From positions 35,310,088 to 35,374,087 of the forward strand of contig CM042955.1 in the NCBI GenBank assembly GCA_023678885.1: a stretch of DNA of 64,000 nucleotides. Direction: 5' to 3'. Shown piece after piece: positions 10,201 through 20,104 of this stretch. How positions within the stretch are numbered: position 1 is the first letter of the stretch; each line of letters opens with the position of its first letter. Source of the DNA: Pogostemon cablin. Lineage: Eukaryota > Streptophyta > Magnoliopsida > Lamiales > Lamiaceae. The position numbers and the translations under genes are program-made. The notes beneath the pieces were generated by a model. It saw only the letters and a program-made list of their open reading frames with translations, searched no databases and was not told the origin of the DNA.

Positions 10201-11234
10201 GAAGCATGTATGATAGCTGTGTATACATAAGATGTGATAAGGGAAGCTATACTTATCTACTACTTTATGTAGATGATATCCTGATAGCTTGCAGAGATAT
10301 GATAGGAATCAATTCAGTAAAGGATACTTTGAGGAAGGAGTTTGACATGAAAGATCTTGGTGAGGCAAGGATGATACTTGGAATACAAATAGAAAGGATC
10401 AGGTCAGCTGGAGTATTGAGATTATTTCAAGAGTCATACTTGGATAAAGTGCTAAAGAGGTATAATATGAATCTTTGTAAGAGTGCATCAGTACCAGTTA
10501 AGCAAGGGTTGAGTCTGTCATCTCTGCAAGGACCTCAAACAGATAAAGAAAGGTTTGAAATGAGTAAAATACCATATGCAAGTGCAGTGGGCAGTCTGAT
10601 GTATGCTATGGTATGCTGTAGACCAGACTTAGATTATGTGATGAATGTGATCAGTAGGTTTATAAGTGATCCTTGTCTTGTTCATTGGGATACAGTGAAG
10701 TGGGCACTGAGGTATGTTAGAGGAACTATATCAGTTGGATTGAAGTTCCAGAAGCAAGATGCTTGGGATGAGGCTATTGTTGGTTATATGGATGCAGATT
10801 ATGCATCTAACCTTGATACAAGAAAGTCCATGACAGGTTATGTATTCAACTTGTTTGGCACAACAATAAGTTGGAAGGCTACACATCAACACATAGTGAC
10901 ATTATCCACCACTGAAGCTGAATTTGTTGCTCTAACAGAAGCAATAAAGGAAGGTGTTTGGTTGATTGGTATTCTGAAAGAATTTGGAGTTCAGCAAGAT
11001 AATTTTGAAGTGTATTGTGATAATCAAAGTGTTGTACATCTTTCAAAGCATCAAGGTTATTATGAGAGGACCAAACACATTGATATGAGACTCTATTTCA
11101 TAAGAAATCTGATAGAGGAGAAGATGGTTGCTGTTAAGAAGGTTAAGATAGCTGAAAATCTTGCTGATATGTTTACTAAGGCTCTACCTATTCAAAAGTT
11201 TGAATTGTGTAAGGGTCTTATTGGTATTCACTAA
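7221..11234 (+). CDS. Copia Gag-Pol polyprotein
   Basis: One uninterrupted frame encodes the whole polyprotein, 1337 codons from the ATG at 7221. The frame is open from 7128, but that start lies inside the LTR and would add an Arg-rich leader. The 7221 start gives MVTTKFDIEKF, the usual kind of copia Gag start. Domains, numbered from 7128: Gag ~33-250; zinc knuckle 273-286 (Cys-X2-Cys-X4-His-X4-Tyr); protease DSGC at 340; integrase HHCC ~465-505 and D530, D593, E629 (D,D35E); RT with AFLHGNL and YVDDILIA at ~1047; RNase H with DADYAS, LSTTEAE and YCDNQS. The final zinc-knuckle Cys is Tyr, which may weaken RNA packaging. All catalytic residues I can place are present. Expressed as a single precursor and cut by its own protease; works in cytoplasmic virus-like particles. 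Confidence 0.93.
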   Translation: MVTTKFDIEKFTEKADFSLWRMKMEAILVQQSLSDAIKPLSEGQIAGVDAAVLAADQDQQTKARSTLILCLGDKALREISKEGTARGVWKKLEELYMVKNLANRLYMKQKLYSFKVSEDKSIIGQLDEFNKIIDDLENIDVALSTEDKAVILMSALPKSFEGLRDTLLFANAESISLEQVLSAVKAKVLHKNPEQQASVEGLTVKKQNQWSKNNKNNKSNIDKRKPEKNYSAPADEEENKNCFHCNKSGHYKKQYFKWKAMVAKKIAEKGSNKRPHANQVTTNQVATDSDFIEAMSVCSSSVSEEWVMDSGCTFHMTSMKDWFTELRSQDEGSVMLGDDHTCKIFGIGSVKLKMFDGKIRMLKNVRYVPSVRRNLISLGMLVSQGYKCHLKGDTLAVIKGKLVVVEGFKRSDLYFLDGSVVTGQINTTKDESSVNVWHGSLGHISERGLQELARQKLLEISSTCKLDQCEACILGKAKRLKFGAAEHNTKTRLEYVHSDLWGPSKTSTIGGGKYFISFIDDYSRKVCVKVLKTKDEALSVFKVWLTEVELQTGNKVKCLRTDNGLEFVSHEFNKFCQEKGIKRHKTVPGTPQQNGVAERMNQTLLARVRCMMSSGGFSKGFWGELVCTAAYLINLSPCTALKFKPPEEVWSGRVPDYSHLRIIGCLVYSHQKQDKLDPRAVKCVLVGYPKEVKGYRLWCYENNKFIVSRDVTFNEERMPLLEKGSDKVITADKCEFEVEHDDKIIVQHDQDQREGNVPEEITSEERSESSGSNERRTLSSYQLVRDKLRRQIKTPIRYIEADTVSYALYVASDVDVYEPRTYSEAVSSKESMHWLDAMEEELQSLKRNNTWMTVDRPANQKLVGCKWIYKKKPVTSKEGGIRYKARLVERGFSQQEGADYNEIFSPVVKHCSIRILLSLVTQLDLELHQMDVTTAFLHGNLDEKIYMKIPEGVSLQGADSKACLLLKSLYGLKQSPRQWYLRFDEYITSNGFIRSMYDSCVYIRCDKGSYTYLLLYVDDILIACRDMIGINSVKDTLRKEFDMKDLGEARMILGIQIERIRSAGVLRLFQESYLDKVLKRYNMNLCKSASVPVKQGLSLSSLQGPQTDKERFEMSKIPYASAVGSLMYAMVCCRPDLDYVMNVISRFISDPCLVHWDTVKWALRYVRGTISVGLKFQKQDAWDEAIVGYMDADYASNLDTRKSMTGYVFNLFGTTISWKATHQHIVTLSTTEAEFVALTEAIKEGVWLIGILKEFGVQQDNFEVYCDNQSVVHLSKHQGYYERTKHIDMRLYFIRNLIEEKMVAVKKVKIAENLADMFTKALPIQKFELCKGLIGIH

Positions 11235-11309
11235 AAGGAAAAAAAAAGGTGAGCTGCAGCCTATAAGTGTAGCAAGGTGGAGAGGTGTTATCACTTGTGG
11301 TGAAGCATG

Positions 11310-11325
11310 GTCTAAGGTGGAGAAT
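11310..11325 (+). promoter_or_regulatory. Polypurine tract of the copia element
   Basis: GGTCTAAGGTGGAGAAT lies immediately before the 3' LTR start at 11326. A purine-rich AAGGTGGAGA core just upstream of the LTR is the expected plus-strand primer. Confidence 0.75.
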
Positions 11326-12202
11326 TGTTGTATATCTAGACCATGCATATATGTGTAGATGTGTGTGTGGTTTATAGCAATAGATATACACAAGAAAGGT
11401 GAGAATGATGGTTGGCAGCAAGGTGATGATCAACAGTAAGATGATCAAGCTGCAGCAATGATAATCCATGACAGGTTTTGTCATATTAATCGATCAAACT
11501 GAGTGTAGGTGATGGTTAGCTAGTTGTGGCTGTTATATGATAGTTGGAAGAAGTTGAAGATCAGTTAGAAGAAGATCAGTTGGCAAGGATTGGTTATAAC
11601 CAACTGATCATTAGTTGATTAGCTTGATAATACATGCATGGCAGTTAAAGTGGTGTATTGCTGCAGCTGATAAGCTATCATTGATTGACAGTTAATCTTG
11701 ATTGGAATGTTAAGCTAGATCAAGAAGGAAGTTTTGGTTTTGATGGTGGAGATTCAACATATATGATCAGTTATAAGATTCAACCATAAAGATCAATGTG
11801 TTTGTTGAAATGGGAAGTTGAAGTAGGTTGAAGCAGTTGCATCTAAACTGATCATATGGCAGTTATGGTGTTGCTGGTGTATGCATGATATGAGAAGTAT
11901 ATATATGTGATCATGCACAGCAAAACGGATACAAGTGTGTGAATCATCACCATTCAAGCTAGTTCATAAGATTAGGGTTTTCTAAGTGTTTAAGTTCATC
12001 ATCATCTTCATATTGTAACCATGATTCATCATATAGTGATTACTCTCTTTTAGAAAGTGGATGTAGATCAACATGATCGAACCACTAAAATTCGTGTCTT
12101 CCTTCTTCGTTTAGTTCAATTTCTGGTTTGATTCAATACACAACTAGATATTAGATTAGAGTGTGAGCAATTTGGTTGATCAAGCTTGCTGCATTCATAA
12201 GA
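11326..12202 (+). repeat. 3' LTR of the copia element
   Basis: 877 bp, the same length as the 5' LTR, with about eight substitutions and no indels noticed. One substitution (TGTGCATGAT to TGTATGCATGAT context near 11880) alters one arm of the inverted repeat around the TATA-like run. It is followed by the CATCC target duplication at 12203. Confidence 0.92.
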
Positions 12203-12207
12203 CATCC

Positions 12208-12835
12208 AAAAATCTGAATTTTTACAAAATTTTAAATAAACTAAACTGGAGACAAGAAAATGGAAAATAAAGAAACTTAACAGCGGGGGCTGGGGCTAGC
12301 AATGGAGAATCTGGGCCGTTGATTGAAGATCCAAGCGGCTGGATTTTGAGGTGTGGCGTCGACGACATTACGAAGGAGAAGGGCGTTGCGAATCAGAACG
12401 AGAAAGAGTCAGTGGCGGAGTCGAAGTAGCGGCGGGTGCGGAATCTAGTGGAGAGGAGACGTGGGCGCTGCTTTGGAGAATCTGTATCATTGATTAGAGA
12501 TCCGAGTGGTTGGCGTCGGCTGCGTTACGAAGGAGAAGAAGTGGTGGCGGGGTCTAGGGCTAGGGTTCTGCTCGTAGACGACATGTGGTGGCAGGGCGGG
12601 GATTTAGCCCGTCGGCAGCGTTATCTAGGGTTCTGTCTTCTGATTTTGGGTTCTTTACTTTCTTTCTTTTTTTCTCAATTCCCAAATCAGTTTTTTAGTT
12701 TCCATTATAATACCGTTAATAATGGTAGATAAATTTAATGCTTAATTTCTTATTTCTTCATTACACAGTGGATTAAAATTTAAAGTTGAAAATTTAAATT
12801 ATATATAATAATATAATTATTATTAATTTGATTTA
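12208..12835. other. Residual hAT interior, GC-rich, with internal duplication
   Basis: Sequence between the copia and the right hAT arm. 12280-12630 is GC-rich compared with its surroundings. It contains two related segments beginning GGAGAATCTG at 12304 and 12476 (period 172 bp), each followed by a GATTGAAGATCC-like stretch and TTACGAAGGAGAAG. On the - strand this resembles a plant 5' leader (CCACTTCTTCTCC). Confidence 0.5.
12222..12368 (-). CDS. Short ORF in the GC-rich core of the split hAT
   Basis: A 48-codon frame on the - strand starting MSSTPHLKIQPLGSS, Pro/Ser-rich at first and Phe-rich at its end. It lies in the GC-rich part of the hAT, where a segment of about 65 bp is imperfectly duplicated (starts near 12304 and 12476). 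It could be the leftover first exon of a transposase or captured host gene. The hydrophobic tail suggests the true exon ends near the AAG at about 12276. Function unknown. Confidence 0.25.
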   Translation of the reverse strand: MSSTPHLKIQPLGSSINGPDSPLLAPAPAVKFLYFPFSCLQFSLFKIL

Positions 12836-13046
12836 ATGAATAGTGCGGTATACCGGTATATACCGAAATATCGAATAATATATCAGTATTTCAGTATATA
12901 CCGATTTTTTAAAAGTAACTTACTGTACCGTACATACCGTACCGAATTTTTCGGTATGCTGAAATTTTTAGTAATTTCGTTATTTAATGGTACGATAAAT
13001 GTTGTATACCGATATTTCGGTATTTTCATCCACTCCTAATTAAGGC

Positions 13047-13274
13047 AAAGATTTAGATGAGACCGTCTCACGGATCCCTTATATGAGACAGATCACCCCA
13101 TTAATATTAAAAGAAAACAAAGGCTTGGCTTTGACTAATTAAAATATCATTTTTACTAATCACTCTATTTTGGCAACTTACATGCGCTACCATTCGGTGA
13201 TTTTAATTTAAAAAAAAAACTCTTTTAAACTTGGCGCCACTATGAGTATTATTTTTTTATTTATTAATTAATTA

Positions 13275-13324
<50 letters not shown>

Positions 13325-13620
13325 TAAGACAAACTCTCTAGTGAGACATTACATATGTGAGATTGTTTGTGAGACGTGTTAAAATATGCCTAGTACATAA
13401 ATAAAGTATGTTTTATGATGGTTAAAGTATATTTTTTTAAGTATAATAAATGATGAATTAAAGTATGATTTTAAGATGTTATAATATGATTCATTATTGA
13501 TATACTTTAACTGCAAATAAGCATACTTTACATATATATTAAGCGTACTTTAGTAATGGGCCAACCCGTCTCACAACCGTCTAATAAAAAATCTGTCTCA
13601 CAAGAGAGTGTCTCTTGTAT
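13047..13620. repeat. GTGAGAC/GTCTCAC-bounded repeat with AAAGTATG filler
   Basis: Starts with AAGATTTAGATGAGACCGTC followed by TCACGG, and ends with CTGTCTCACAAGAGAGTGTC near 13600. Inside, 13390-13555 is built from repeats of AAAGTATG and its complement CATACTTT. An (ATT)n microsatellite lies at 13273-13321. The GAGAC..GTCTC ends recur at 19.0-19.9 kb and 20.1-20.3 kb, so this looks like a family of small non-autonomous DNA elements. No transposase or clear target duplication was identified. Confidence 0.5.
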
Positions 13621-13739
13621 TAATTGTTCATTAGATAGTTCAACAATATTATTATCACTTTATTATAATCAGGTACCACTTTATATTAAAATATTATCAT
13701 TGTTTATTTATTTAATTTATTTTTTTATTTTAAATATTA

Positions 13740-14260
13740 TAAATTTATAAAATGTGATAATATGTGATAAATGTTATATTAAAAGTGATAATCAATTGAT
13801 GAAAAGTGATAACAGTGATATGAACTATTTCATGAACAATTTCTAATATAAATAAAAAGTGATAACATTTAAAACAAAAAATGATAACATCTTTATTAAA
13901 AAGTGATAAATGATTACCAAATGTATATTTTTCAAATAATTTTTAGAATGGATAAAACGTGATAATATTTTTAATAAAAAGTTATTTTTAATCAAAGAAA
14001 AGTGATATCCGTATAATTAAATTATTTCACAAACAATTCACTGGAATAATAAAAAGTGATAGTAGTATTTTTAATAAAAATTGATACATGATAAATAAAT
14101 AAATAACCGTTTAATTAAATTATTTTATAAACTATTCGAAAAATGAATAAAAAGTAATAATATTTTTAATATAAAGTGATATTTAAATAAAATAAAGTGA
14201 TAATAAAATAATTAAACTATCTAAAGAATAATTACTAATAACATTATTATTATTTAATAA
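13740..14260. repeat. AAAAGTGATAA microrepeat array
   Basis: About a dozen and a half copies of (A)AAAGTGATAA(C/T) are spaced irregularly by 15-45 bp, separated by AT-rich filler. The same motif fills the elements at 19690-19830 and 20158-20250, which are bounded by GTGAGAC/GTCTCAC. The array is probably the expanded core of that family. No coding potential. Confidence 0.6.
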
Positions 14261-14439
14261 TAATTAATAATAATAATAAAATATTAAGAGTATTTTTTTT
14301 ATAAAAAATGAAAATAATTAATGTAAAATAACATAAATGGCGTGATGGCAGCGGCCGATTTTTTGTAATATTGTTGTAGCCTTGATCAATTACGTCAAAC
14401 GGAGCCCGTGTTTTTCATAAATAGTGTTTACGCCATACT

Positions 14440-14765
14440 TTGTGATATACTCCTTTCGTGTAATTTCAGATGATACATTTTCTATTTTGAGTTGTTACCA
14501 AAGTTTGCCAATTTCCAAAAAAAAAAAAAAAAAGCAATCATCATTTCTCATACATTTTATTTGTACAAAATAAATCATTCTTACCTATACACCTAACATA
14601 TTCTATCTTTATTTATTACAAATAATAAAATATTATAATACCTCTAAACATTATCACTTTCTTAATTTTTTGTGTTGGAAGGGGTGGAGTCTTTTGTGAG
14701 TGGGTGGGAGTAATTTTTTCTAATAATTTTTTTTTAATCTTTGAGAAAAATTAGCAACTTAAACT
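14440..14765. mobile_element. Degenerate Stowaway-like fragment
   Basis: TATACTCCTTTCGTGTAATT followed by a GATGATACATTTTCTATTTT stretch resembles the left end and interior of the TACTCCCTCCGTCC Stowaway family seen intact at 58.8 and 60.8 kb. No convincing right terminus was found; the region around 14690 is only vaguely similar. Weak call. Confidence 0.35.
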
Positions 14766-14803
14766 CAAACAACAAAGATTTTAGAAAGATGTAATCAAAG
14801 TTT

Positions 14804-14804
<1 letters not shown>

Positions 14805-14894
<90 letters not shown>

Positions 14895-14910
14895 TTTATT
14901 ATTGTTATTA
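14805..14910. repeat. (AAT)n-(ATT)n inverted microsatellite
   Basis: A run of about 17 AAT units switches at about 14857 to a similar number of ATT units. The whole block is thus a near-perfect palindrome of about 100 bp able to form a long hairpin. Confidence 0.9.
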
Positions 14911-14912
14911 TT

Positions 14913-15907
14913 AGGGGTAATTAATTATAGGTACATGTATTTACAACTTAATTATTAATAAATACATTAATTTGATATAATTACTGTGCGATACATAACG
15001 ATTTTTTTCTCCCAATAATACCCTTGTTCACAACGTTTAATACGCAATGTTTATACAGAACAATAGTTTAATTGAATATTAATGTACACTACATCAAATT
15101 AAAACAGCGAACTCATATTTCTCTAATAACAATAACCAACACCTCTCTTTTTAGTCAATGTACACTAATGTACACAACAGTTATACTAATCACTCGAGAA
15201 GAGAGTGAATTTAGGAAGAAATCATTTGAAGATTTGCACGCCAATGTATCGATTTTCTAAGAAAGATTTTGGGGGAGAAAATTTCGAAAAAAAACCAACA
15301 ATTATTTGAAGATTTGCACGCCAATGTACCGATTTTCTAAGAAAGATTTTGGGGGAGGAAATTTTGAAAAAAAAAACCAACAATCGTTTGAAGATTTGCA
15401 CGCCAATGTACAGATTCAGAGAAAAAGATTTTAAAGAAGGGAATTTATGAAAAAATCTTAGGGTCACTTTTATTTATTCTAAATGCACGTTAATGTACAT
15501 ATAGTATCTACAAAATTTGGAAAAAACACGCTAATGACTTCTAAAGAATTTGGAAAAAAATCGTTTTACTGATTCTCCCTGCTTACTTTCTACTTATTTA
15601 TCTCTAAATGTACGTTAATGTACAAAATTACGCTAATTGTACACTGATGCGCATTTAAATAGTTAATTGAATTGTTTTCTCCCCGAAAAATATTTATCTT
15701 AAATGAGTGTACAGTGATGTACATTTAAATAATTTACTGAATTGTTTTCTCTCTTTTTTAATTTGTTTTACACGATGTACACCGATGTTCAATAAGTATG
15801 GGTAATATGGGAAAAACAAAATTAAAATTTGTATCCGTGTGTAATTTTTTTGCCGAATGTATAAATTAGTAATATCTAGATACGCTTTATACCTAATATT
15901 TATTGAC
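14913..15907. mobile_element. Possible small DNA transposon with AATGTACA repeats
   Basis: The left end GGGGTAATTAATTATAGGTA and the reverse complement of the right end (GGGTCAATAAATATTAGGTA) make imperfect inverted repeats. The flanks are TTA-rich, so a TTA duplication (PIF/Harbinger style) is possible but untestable in this microsatellite. Inside, AATGTACA/GATGTACA motifs recur about a dozen times between 15080 and 15795. A three-unit ~80-bp tandem array is contained within. No transposase frame. Class uncertain. Confidence 0.45.
15225..15466. repeat. Three-unit tandem array, 80-82 bp
   Basis: Units begin at 15225, 15305 and 15387 with TTTGAAGATTTGCACGCCAA and share an AAGAAAGATTTTGGGGGAG core followed by an A-run. 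The third unit is more diverged. The frame is open on the - strand over two units (15222-15467), which is a consequence of the repeat and not evidence of a gene. Confidence 0.88.
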
Positions 15908-15909
15908 CC

Positions 15910-18300
15910 TTATTATTATTATTACTTAAAATTCTGAACCATGAAATTTAGTTTCAAACAACGTTTGAGTTTTTATTTGCCAACAGAAATTTAGTTGTAA
16001 ATGGCGTTTGAGATTTTAATCGCCAACACAAAATGGAATAATGTGTAATAATTCTTATTTATTTATTTAAATTATATGATTTTTCATGTTCTCTTTCATT
16101 CCCAAAGCATGTAAAAATATTAATTAAGTCGACAATCTAAATGATTATTAAACTAAGCAGCTTCTCAATTTTTTATTAATCATTTTAATAATTGTGAGAA
16201 CAAACATTAAGAAATTAAAAATAATACTGATTTAAAATTTATTATTTTCATTATCACGATATGTAATTCAATTCTACCAGAAAAAAAAATTAGATATTAT
16301 TCAAAACGCAAAACTTTGAACATATTTTTCTTATTAATATATTTTTAAAATAATCAATACCATTTAATATCATGTTATAAAAAATGCATTTAAAATAAAG
16401 CAATACAAATAAAATAATAAATTTAAAAAAACATCACATTACGAAGTAATACATGAATGCAACGTCAAAGCATATTTAAAAAACTAAAAATACATCACAT
16501 TACGAAGTAATACATGAATGCGACGTGCGAATCACTTTTAAAGAAATGGAACTATTAATTTAAATAATTATTAATTATTATTTTTACTTAAATAACTTTT
16601 ATAATTTGTATGTAATTAATTATTATCAAGAACTTATAATTAAATGATTATGTGATGAATATTTTTTATTAAATAGTTAATTTCTTGATAATTAATTCAT
16701 ATAAACAAATGATCAAGAAAATAAATAGTCATGAAACATTTAAGAAATGTAGAGTTTGTAATAATTTGAAAAAAAAAATTAACAAATGAAATATTTAGAT
16801 GATTTGGTGTTTGTAGCTTGTTTTTCAATTGGCAAGCCAAATTCATTGCCATCCATTCAATTTATTATGTCATCTTGGTGGAACCCAAGTGTATTTGCTA
16901 TTAATGGGCTTGTACCATCATTTCAGAATGACCTTGTAATTCTACATGAGTTTGATCCACATGAGTCATGTCTGCTATATGCATAATTGCATCATGAGTT
17001 TCCCATAAATAATGTAATGCACATTAATCTAGAAACAAACTATGATAAGAGAATTCTAAAAAAAAGAAAATTTTCGATTTTTCAAATATTAAATTGCTTA
17101 TATTGATGACATATTAAATTTTTCATGAATTATTTGCTTATGTTGATGACATGTTAAAAAAAATCATATTTTTAAGTGTACATAAACTTCTAATTTGACT
17201 GTTTCATTGCGTTCCGTTTTCGTGCAATGCAGACTCGAATTAGTTCGCATAAACTCTCGTGCAATGCAGACTCGAATTACTTAGCATAAACTCTCGCATT
17301 GGATTGTATTTGAAGCTTTCTTCTTGAAAGTGTGTAGTGATAACCTCCTTGCATGACCTAGAAATAAAAGGAAGGCCTCCCTACTTACTTTGTTATTCTT
17401 TTCCATCATTCTATAAATAATAAATAAATAAATAAATAAAAATAAAAATAGATGGCTTATTTACAAAAAATTATTCTACATTTAATAATGATTGATTTAT
17501 CTCTTCAATTCTCTCATTAAAACATGAATTGCTTTATGAATTCATTAATATGAAGATAAAAAGTAGTATGTAATAAATTACATAATAATTAAATTATAAT
17601 TAATGGAATTATAAATTATGGTAATCAAATTAATAATTATAAATATAAATAATATCTTACTAATTAATATTAATTAATAAATAATTATTTTCATAAGTTA
17701 AATCGTAAATAATAAAAAAGGCAGATGGATGATTTTCTTCCATTTGAATATACGGTTTGCATTTGTGGATATATATATAATTTAAACTTCCTAATTTCCT
17801 AGATTAATATAATAATCTAAATCTATTTAATATATAGCTAGACAAATTTGATTATTCAAAATAATTATGAAAAAACACAATATGAGATTACATCCTAATT
17901 TCAGTAACTCCTGAAATAAAATTATACTAACAAATATGGTTTATTGATTGTTTTTGTTGATGATCAGACCATTACCAGAATCTCTAATAAAAATAAAAGA
18001 CTTTCATAAACTTTATAAACATAAACCACAGTCAATCATTTGTAAGGAAGGGTGAAACACACCTGCCGTATGATCAATGATCACACATTGGAATCTTCAA
18101 TCAAGTTGGTGCATTTGACGATAAGAGTCTCTTTACCTCCTTGTTTTAGATCATTCTTTCCCTCTAGTCATGTTACCCACACACATTTCATAATATTTCA
18201 TTCTTTCCATCGAAAAGGCACATTAACATAAGTACAATATAAATAATTAAATTGTATTATAAGATTTCAAGCTAGCATCTCAGATTAAAAAAAAAGTGAC
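15910..18300. other. AT-rich intergenic DNA
   Basis: No supportable gene. It contains a 62-bp-spaced direct repeat with CATCACATTACGAAGTAATA (first at about 16431, second at about 16493). A second short direct repeat carries CTCGTGCAATGCAGACTCGA (17218-17300). The 66-codon frame at 16786-16986 has no recognised motif. Confidence 0.5.
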
Positions 18301-18311
18301 AAAGAACTCAC

Positions 18312-18605
18312 TCGCATCAAAGTTTTTGCCATCTTTACAGGCCATAGTGGTAAATCTCCTTTCAAGTACAATACCTAAAAAAATTAATAAAAGAAAAAAT
18401 ATTAGATCAATTAAATCATTTACATATATAGTACAAAATGAATATTAAATTATTTCGTTAATCCAAATCCGACATAACAATCAGAAATTAGAAACAACAT
18501 AAAAAGAGAGAACCATAAAAAAATGTGAATATAGGATAATTTTAGAAAACCTGCAATCATCAATACACTCGAAGATCCACCTGGTGAATTTTTTGAGGTT
18601 TTCAT
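18312..18605 (-). pseudogene. Possible two-exon gene remnant, unknown function
   Basis: On the - strand an ATG at 18605 opens 18 codons (MKTSKNSPGGSSSVLMIA plus one base) ending at 18551 with a GT donor. An acceptor TTTTTTTAG ends at 18375. A second exon (18374-18312) continues in the same phase without stops, reading GIVLERRFTTMACKDGKNFD, and stops at a GCGA|GTGAGT donor. Phase agreement and good splice sites are the only evidence; no third exon or family was recognised, and upstream ATGs with early stops precede the start. Could be chance in AT-rich DNA. Confidence 0.25.
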
Positions 18606-19060
18606 CTAATCCATGATCAAATCATGTTTGATAGTTCGATGAATTCTAGATTCTCTGTGAGATTGTAAAAAGTGTTTTGAGATTTGAAAAACCTTTTGGA
18701 ACAAAGAAATGGTTAAATAGGAAAGAAAAAGAAAAGTTGAAAAGCCATTATCATTGCTTTGATTTAAATACGGTGTTTGCGAAGAAGTTGAAGAGAGGAT
18801 GCGTATTTGAAAAGACCAACATTAATTTCGAATTAATTAATAAAATTAAATTAAGTTTATTAAATTTAATAAGGTTAAACATGTAAATAGTGCAATAGGA
18901 CAGGGATAAAGTAGGGATAAAAATACTTGTCTCTTTTAATATATTATGATATGATTACTTGGGTGACCCTTGTCACCCATGAGCCAAAACTTTACCGATA
19001 AACAATCGGTCAAATACTATTTCCTATTAAATTGTGCATCCGTATTTTCTAATTTATGGC

Positions 19061-19855
19061 AAAGACTTGTGTGAGCCAGTGAATAGAAAACAGGACCGGA
19101 GAACGAATCAGAAAAGACAACGGTTCGAGGTTCAATCGGTTGAACCGATTCAACTGGACGGTTCAACCAGAAAATTGAATTTTACATATTTTTAATTATA
19201 TTTTATAAAATTATCAATTATAAAAATATATAATCACCTAAATTATTTTTAAAATTTTAAAATACCATTTAAAATCAAAATATAATTAAATAAAATATCT
19301 ATAGTTCATAATTTATACTTCATACATAGTTTATAATATACTCACTCAATATTATAATTCATAATTTATTCCAAAATGTAAATATTATTTTCAAAAATAA
19401 ATAAAAATAAAAGTGAAATATCATAAAACTTTAAAAAAAATAAAAAAAGTTAAAAAATAATTAAAAAATAAAAAATAATATTGAAACCGGTTGAACCGAT
19501 TTTTTCGGTTTGACGGGTTCAACCTGGTCCAACCCGGTTCTACCCGGTTCAACTCCATTAACGGTTTTCTAGTCTTTGTACATGTTCCGGGACCGGTTCC
19601 CGGTCCAACCGGTTGAACCGGCCGGTCCGGTCCGGTTTTCAGATCATTAGTGTGAGAGCTTACGTAAGGGCTTACGTGAGTCGGTCAAAAAGTTATAACT
19701 TTTATAAAAAAAGTGATAATGCTATTTCATTAATAATTTATAGTATAAATAAAGAGTGATAACAATTTATAGTGAGAGTGATAACGTTTTATAGCGAAAA
19801 TGATAACTATTTTAAAAAGTGAAAAATGATCTCACGTGAGACGGTCTCATACAAT
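19061..19855. repeat. GTGAGAC/GTCTCAC element split by the hAT MITE
   Basis: The left part (AAAGACTTGTGTGAG) and the right part (from 19658) rejoin if the MITE is removed. The right part has GTGATAA motifs at 19700-19815 and ends GATCTCACGTGAGACGGTCTCA (about 19830-19850). This is the same architecture as the copy at 20.1 kb. Confidence 0.5.
19077..19649. mobile_element. hAT-like MITE with CCGGTT-rich ends
   Basis: The left end CAGTGAATAGAAAACAGGAC and right end (complement CTAATGATCTGAAAACCGGA) make an imperfect inverted repeat. The flanks GTGTGAGC (19069-19076) and GTGTGAGA (19650-19657) are an imperfect 8-bp duplication. Both arms carry CGGTTGAACCGATT motifs around an AT-rich core. No coding capacity. 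It sits inside an older GTGAGAC/GTCTCAC element. Confidence 0.7.
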
Positions 19856-20104
19856 ATCAACAACTAATTTTTTGTCTCATTTATTTTATTTATTTATTTA
19901 TTTATTATTTTTTCTCCAAACAACGCCGTTTATCCATACTTTCCTAACTATTCTCTTTGTCATAATTCATGAAACAAATACCAATCAAATTAATTTAAAA
20001 TAATAATTTTTATAAAATTATTTTTTTAATAATTATTCAATATTTTAAATTAAATTTTCATATTCATATATTTAATATAGAATACACCACATTTCATTCA
20101 ATAA

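Larger units (their letters stand above)
6278..12202 (+). mobile_element. Complete Ty1-copia retrotransposon (Tork/TNT-like)
   Basis: A 5925-bp element with two 877-bp LTRs, one uninterrupted gag-pol frame, a primer-binding site, a polypurine tract, and 5-bp target duplications CATCC (6273-6277 and 12203-12207). The two LTRs are equal in length and I counted about eight substitutions between them (~0.9%). That implies a recent insertion, probably under one million years at usual plant rates (inference). Everything needed for transposition appears present except for one altered zinc-knuckle residue. Lineage is judged from the integrase-before-RT order and the RNase H motif LSTTEAE. Confidence 0.95.
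5960..13038. mobile_element. Old non-autonomous hAT element, split by a copia insertion
   Basis: Left end at 5960 (TAAGGCTGGACGGTA) and right end at 13038 (TTTTCATCCACTCCTA) form an imperfect inverted repeat. Both arms are full of CGGTATACCGAAATAT-like sequence. An 8-bp duplication ATTAAGGC flanks the pair (5952-5959 and 13039-13046), the hAT hallmark. Removing the copia element and its 5-bp duplication leaves about 1.15 kb. The interior contains a GC-rich stretch (12280-12630) unlike the flanks, possibly captured or residual transposase-gene DNA. The terminal repeats have diverged, so this element is much older than the copia inside it. Confidence 0.8.

Noticed and set aside
15225..15466. 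CRISPR-like direct repeats
   Set aside because: Units are contiguous 80-82 bp tandem repeats without unique spacers, in a plant-type genome.
16786..16986. 66-codon + strand ORF
   Set aside because: No motif, no promoter or splice support, composition like the flanks.
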